Shown here: piece after piece, positions 62,425 through 64,000 of the stretch | Layout: each line of letters starts with the position of its first letter | How positions within the stretch are numbered: position 1 is the stretch's first letter | NCBI GenBank assembly: GCA_041071465.1 | Contig: CP163498.1 | Location: 2,446,501-2,510,500, forward strand | Source: Pseudomonas putida | Lineage (GTDB): Bacteria; Pseudomonadota; Gammaproteobacteria; Pseudomonadales; Pseudomonadaceae | Direction of reading: 5' to 3' | Length of the DNA stretch: 64,000 nucleotides | The notes under the pieces: model-generated | The model's database searches: none | Told to the model about the DNA's origin: nothing | The model's input: the letters and a program-made list of their open reading frames with translations, nothing else | Translations under genes and position numbers: made by a program

Positions 62425-63065
62425 GTGCGGTCCTCATGTGTTCGGGTGCGTTCCCAGCTATTGGCGGCCTTCCTGGCGTGCGCCAAGCTAGCATAGCGGC
62501 ATTATGACGGCCAACAGGGTCGCCGGGGACTGTGGGCACTGGTGGGGCAGTTTGTCGCATCGCTACAGCGTAACGTCGCGCAGATGTCCGCGAAGGTGTC
62601 GCCCAGCACCAGAGCCTTGATGAAAAAAGGCGCGATGGTGCCACCTTTGGGCCGCTCATGGAAGCGGTTTTGGCCCATTGGCGGGGTAAAGCCGACCTTT
62701 AGGTCAAACGATTCCAGTGGGGGCAGGTTTACCCGCGAATGCGTCGCTAGCTTTAAAGGTTGTACCTCAAGGTTGCACTTTTTTGCATTGCGGTGGTGCA
62801 CAGGTGTTACCGGGGAGCACCTGTGGTGCATTTGTAAGTGGGTATTTCAGTAATCCGATGATTTGGTGCTCTTTCGGTCAAGTCTTGGCCGAAAGCCCTC
62901 CAAGCCGCGTCCTAAAAGGCCCGCAGAAACTTCTGACGAATGCATCCAGCACATGGCGCGCTTATTGCCAGTAGGAAACCGCCGATTGCAGCGACGCCTA
63001 GGCCAACCCTTGGTGCGCTTTGTACTCGCAGTCGGAGTGGTCCACTCCTTACAAAGGTAGTTTCA
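62425..63065. other. Intergenic region aotP-gabP
   Basis: 641 bp between divergent operons. No supported gene; ORFs on both strands here are unlike known proteins. The part 62850-63000 is likely gabP promoter region, and AAAGGTAG at 63054 is its ribosome site. GTGGTGCA and GGTGTTAC words (62790-62830) are close direct repeats (GGTGCA ... GGTGCA). Confidence 0.5.
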
Positions 63066-64000
63066 ATGAGCGGTAACAATTCCAATGACCTCGCTCAGGG
63101 GCTCAAACAACGGCATGTGACCATGCTGTCCATCGCTGGCGTCATCGGTGCCGGCCTGTTCGTAGGCTCCGGCCACGCCATCGCAGCTGCCGGCCCTGCC
63201 GTGCTGCTGGCATATGCCGCCGCCGGTACCCTGGTGGTGCTGGTGATGCGCATGTTGGGTGAAATGGCTGTCGCCTCGCCTGACACCGGTTCGTTCTCCA
63301 CATATGCCGACCGCGCCATCGGGCGCTGGGCCGGTTTCACCATTGGCTGGCTGTACTGGTGGTTCTGGGTGCTGGTGATACCGCTGGAGGCCAATGCCGC
63401 CGCAGCCATCCTGCATGCGTGGTTCCCTGCGGTCGACCTGTGGGCATTCTCCCTCATCATTACCTTGGCGCTGACGCTGACCAACCTGTGCAGCGTTAAG
63501 AACTACGGTGAGTTCGAGTTCTGGTTCGCCCTGCTCAAGGTGCTGGCGATCATCGGCTTCATCGCCGTGGGCTGTGCTGCCTTGTTCGGCTTCGTGCCAA
63601 ACAGTCAGGTGAGCGGTGCCAGCCACCTGTTCGATACCCAAGGTTTCATGCCGAACGGCCTGGGCGCCGTGCTGGCCGCGATGCTGACCACCATGTTCTC
63701 GTTCATGGGTACTGAAATCGTCACCATCGCCGCTGCCGAGTCGAAGGACCCGGGCAAGCAGATCAGCCGTGCCACCAATTCGGTGATCTGGCGTATCTGC
63801 CTGTTCTACCTGGTGTCGATCTTCCTGGTCGTGGCCTTGGTGCCTTGGAACGACCCAGCGCTGGCCGAAACCGGTTCCTACCAGACCGTGCTGAGCCGTA
63901 TCGGCGTACCGAATGCCAAGCTGATCGTCGACATCGTGGTGTTGATCGCGGTGACCAGCTGCCTGAACTCGGCGCTGTACACTTCGTCGCGCATGCTGTT
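63066..64000 (+). CDS. gabP: GABA/amino-acid permease (GabP-like), partial at right edge
   Basis: 311 residues visible from ATG 63066 (MSGNNSNDLAQGLKQRHVTM). APC-superfamily permease: first helix with the substrate motif SIAGVIGAGLFVGSGHAIAA, then MRMLGEMAVASPDTGSFSTY, GWLYWWFWVLVIPLEANAAA and TEIVTIAAAESKDPGKQISR. Best fit is the gamma-aminobutyrate permease; the family is about 460 residues, so the last third lies beyond the window. Confidence 0.88.
   Translation, partial: MSGNNSNDLAQGLKQRHVTMLSIAGVIGAGLFVGSGHAIAAAGPAVLLAYAAAGTLVVLVMRMLGEMAVASPDTGSFSTYADRAIGRWAGFTIGWLYWWFWVLVIPLEANAAAAILHAWFPAVDLWAFSLIITLALTLTNLCSVKNYGEFEFWFALLKVLAIIGFIAVGCAALFGFVPNSQVSGASHLFDTQGFMPNGLGAVLAAMLTTMFSFMGTEIVTIAAAESKDPGKQISRATNSVIWRICLFYLVSIFLVVALVPWNDPALAETGSYQTVLSRIGVPNAKLIVDIVVLIAVTSCLNSALYTSSRML

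Noticed and set aside
62542..62853. 103-codon ORF upstream of gabP
   Set aside because: No ribosome site, no recognisable sequence, and it lies within a promoter-like intergenic region.

Overview
The window is a chromosomal segment of a Pseudomonas putida-group bacterium. The inference rests on GC-rich coding with strong G/C third positions, P. putida-type REP hairpins, and gene order matching the known Pseudomonas block tex-ompR-envZ, rimK-rimB, hslR, hslO, pckA, fdhD, kbp, yrfG, nudE, cysQ, dctD-dctB, rmlC, aguA. No database search was run; names come from recognised motifs and family knowledge.

Core, left (1-33500): partial tex; ompR/envZ (amgRS type); rimK/rimB; hslR; a PAP2 phosphatase; hslO; pckA; an acyl-CoA thioesterase; a glycine-zipper protein; an FdhF/YdeP-type molybdopterin oxidoreductase with its sulfurtransferase fdhD; kbp; yrfG; nudE-cysQ; a YiiD_C thioesterase; dctD-dctB; rfbC; aguA; a TonB siderophore receptor; an OprD-family porin; an FMN-binding glutamate-synthase-like protein; and a two-component system divergent from a second TonB receptor. 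Four genes here (hslR, the thioesterase, dctD and the first TonB receptor) are each broken by loss of a single base. Three of the losses fall inside a glycine GGN codon followed by G. Consensus error is at least as likely as real decay.

Mobile element (about 33541-57386, 23.8 kb): integrated in the 3' half of a tRNA-Thr(TGT) gene. An imperfect 46-bp att repeat lies at each end. The intact tRNA and a replacement terminator are at the right end, and a tyrosine integrase is at the left end. The layout resembles a P4-like phage satellite: integrase, regulatory region, AlpA-like regulator, C4-type antisense RNA, a tightly overlapping train of small genes, a Toprim primase-like protein, a DUF927 helicase-like protein, and then an iteron cluster (11 GGGGAAC-type words) that lies inside an ORF and is probably the replication origin. 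Downstream are a lipoprotein, a lone 1275-residue tail tape-measure protein without other tail or capsid genes, an AT-rich two-gene cassette of a soluble protein plus a membrane protein (possible phage defence), a serine recombinase, a PD-(D/E)XK-like protein, and five excisionase/AlpA/PrtN-type small DNA-binding proteins near the right end.

The most unusual structure is a region of about 2.6 kb (52285-54876) made of more than twenty different short words, each repeated in tandem two to four times with a 9-13 bp period. The words differ from pair to pair, and none is the element's own GGGGAAC iteron. I propose, as inference only, that these are iteron-like sites, perhaps decoys for the replication initiators of competing elements.

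Core, right (57342-64000): tRNA-Thr, a small lipoprotein, a SAM-dependent methyltransferase, a complete arginine/ornithine-type ABC transporter (aotM-aotQ-aotJ-aotP) and a partial gabP-like amino acid permease.
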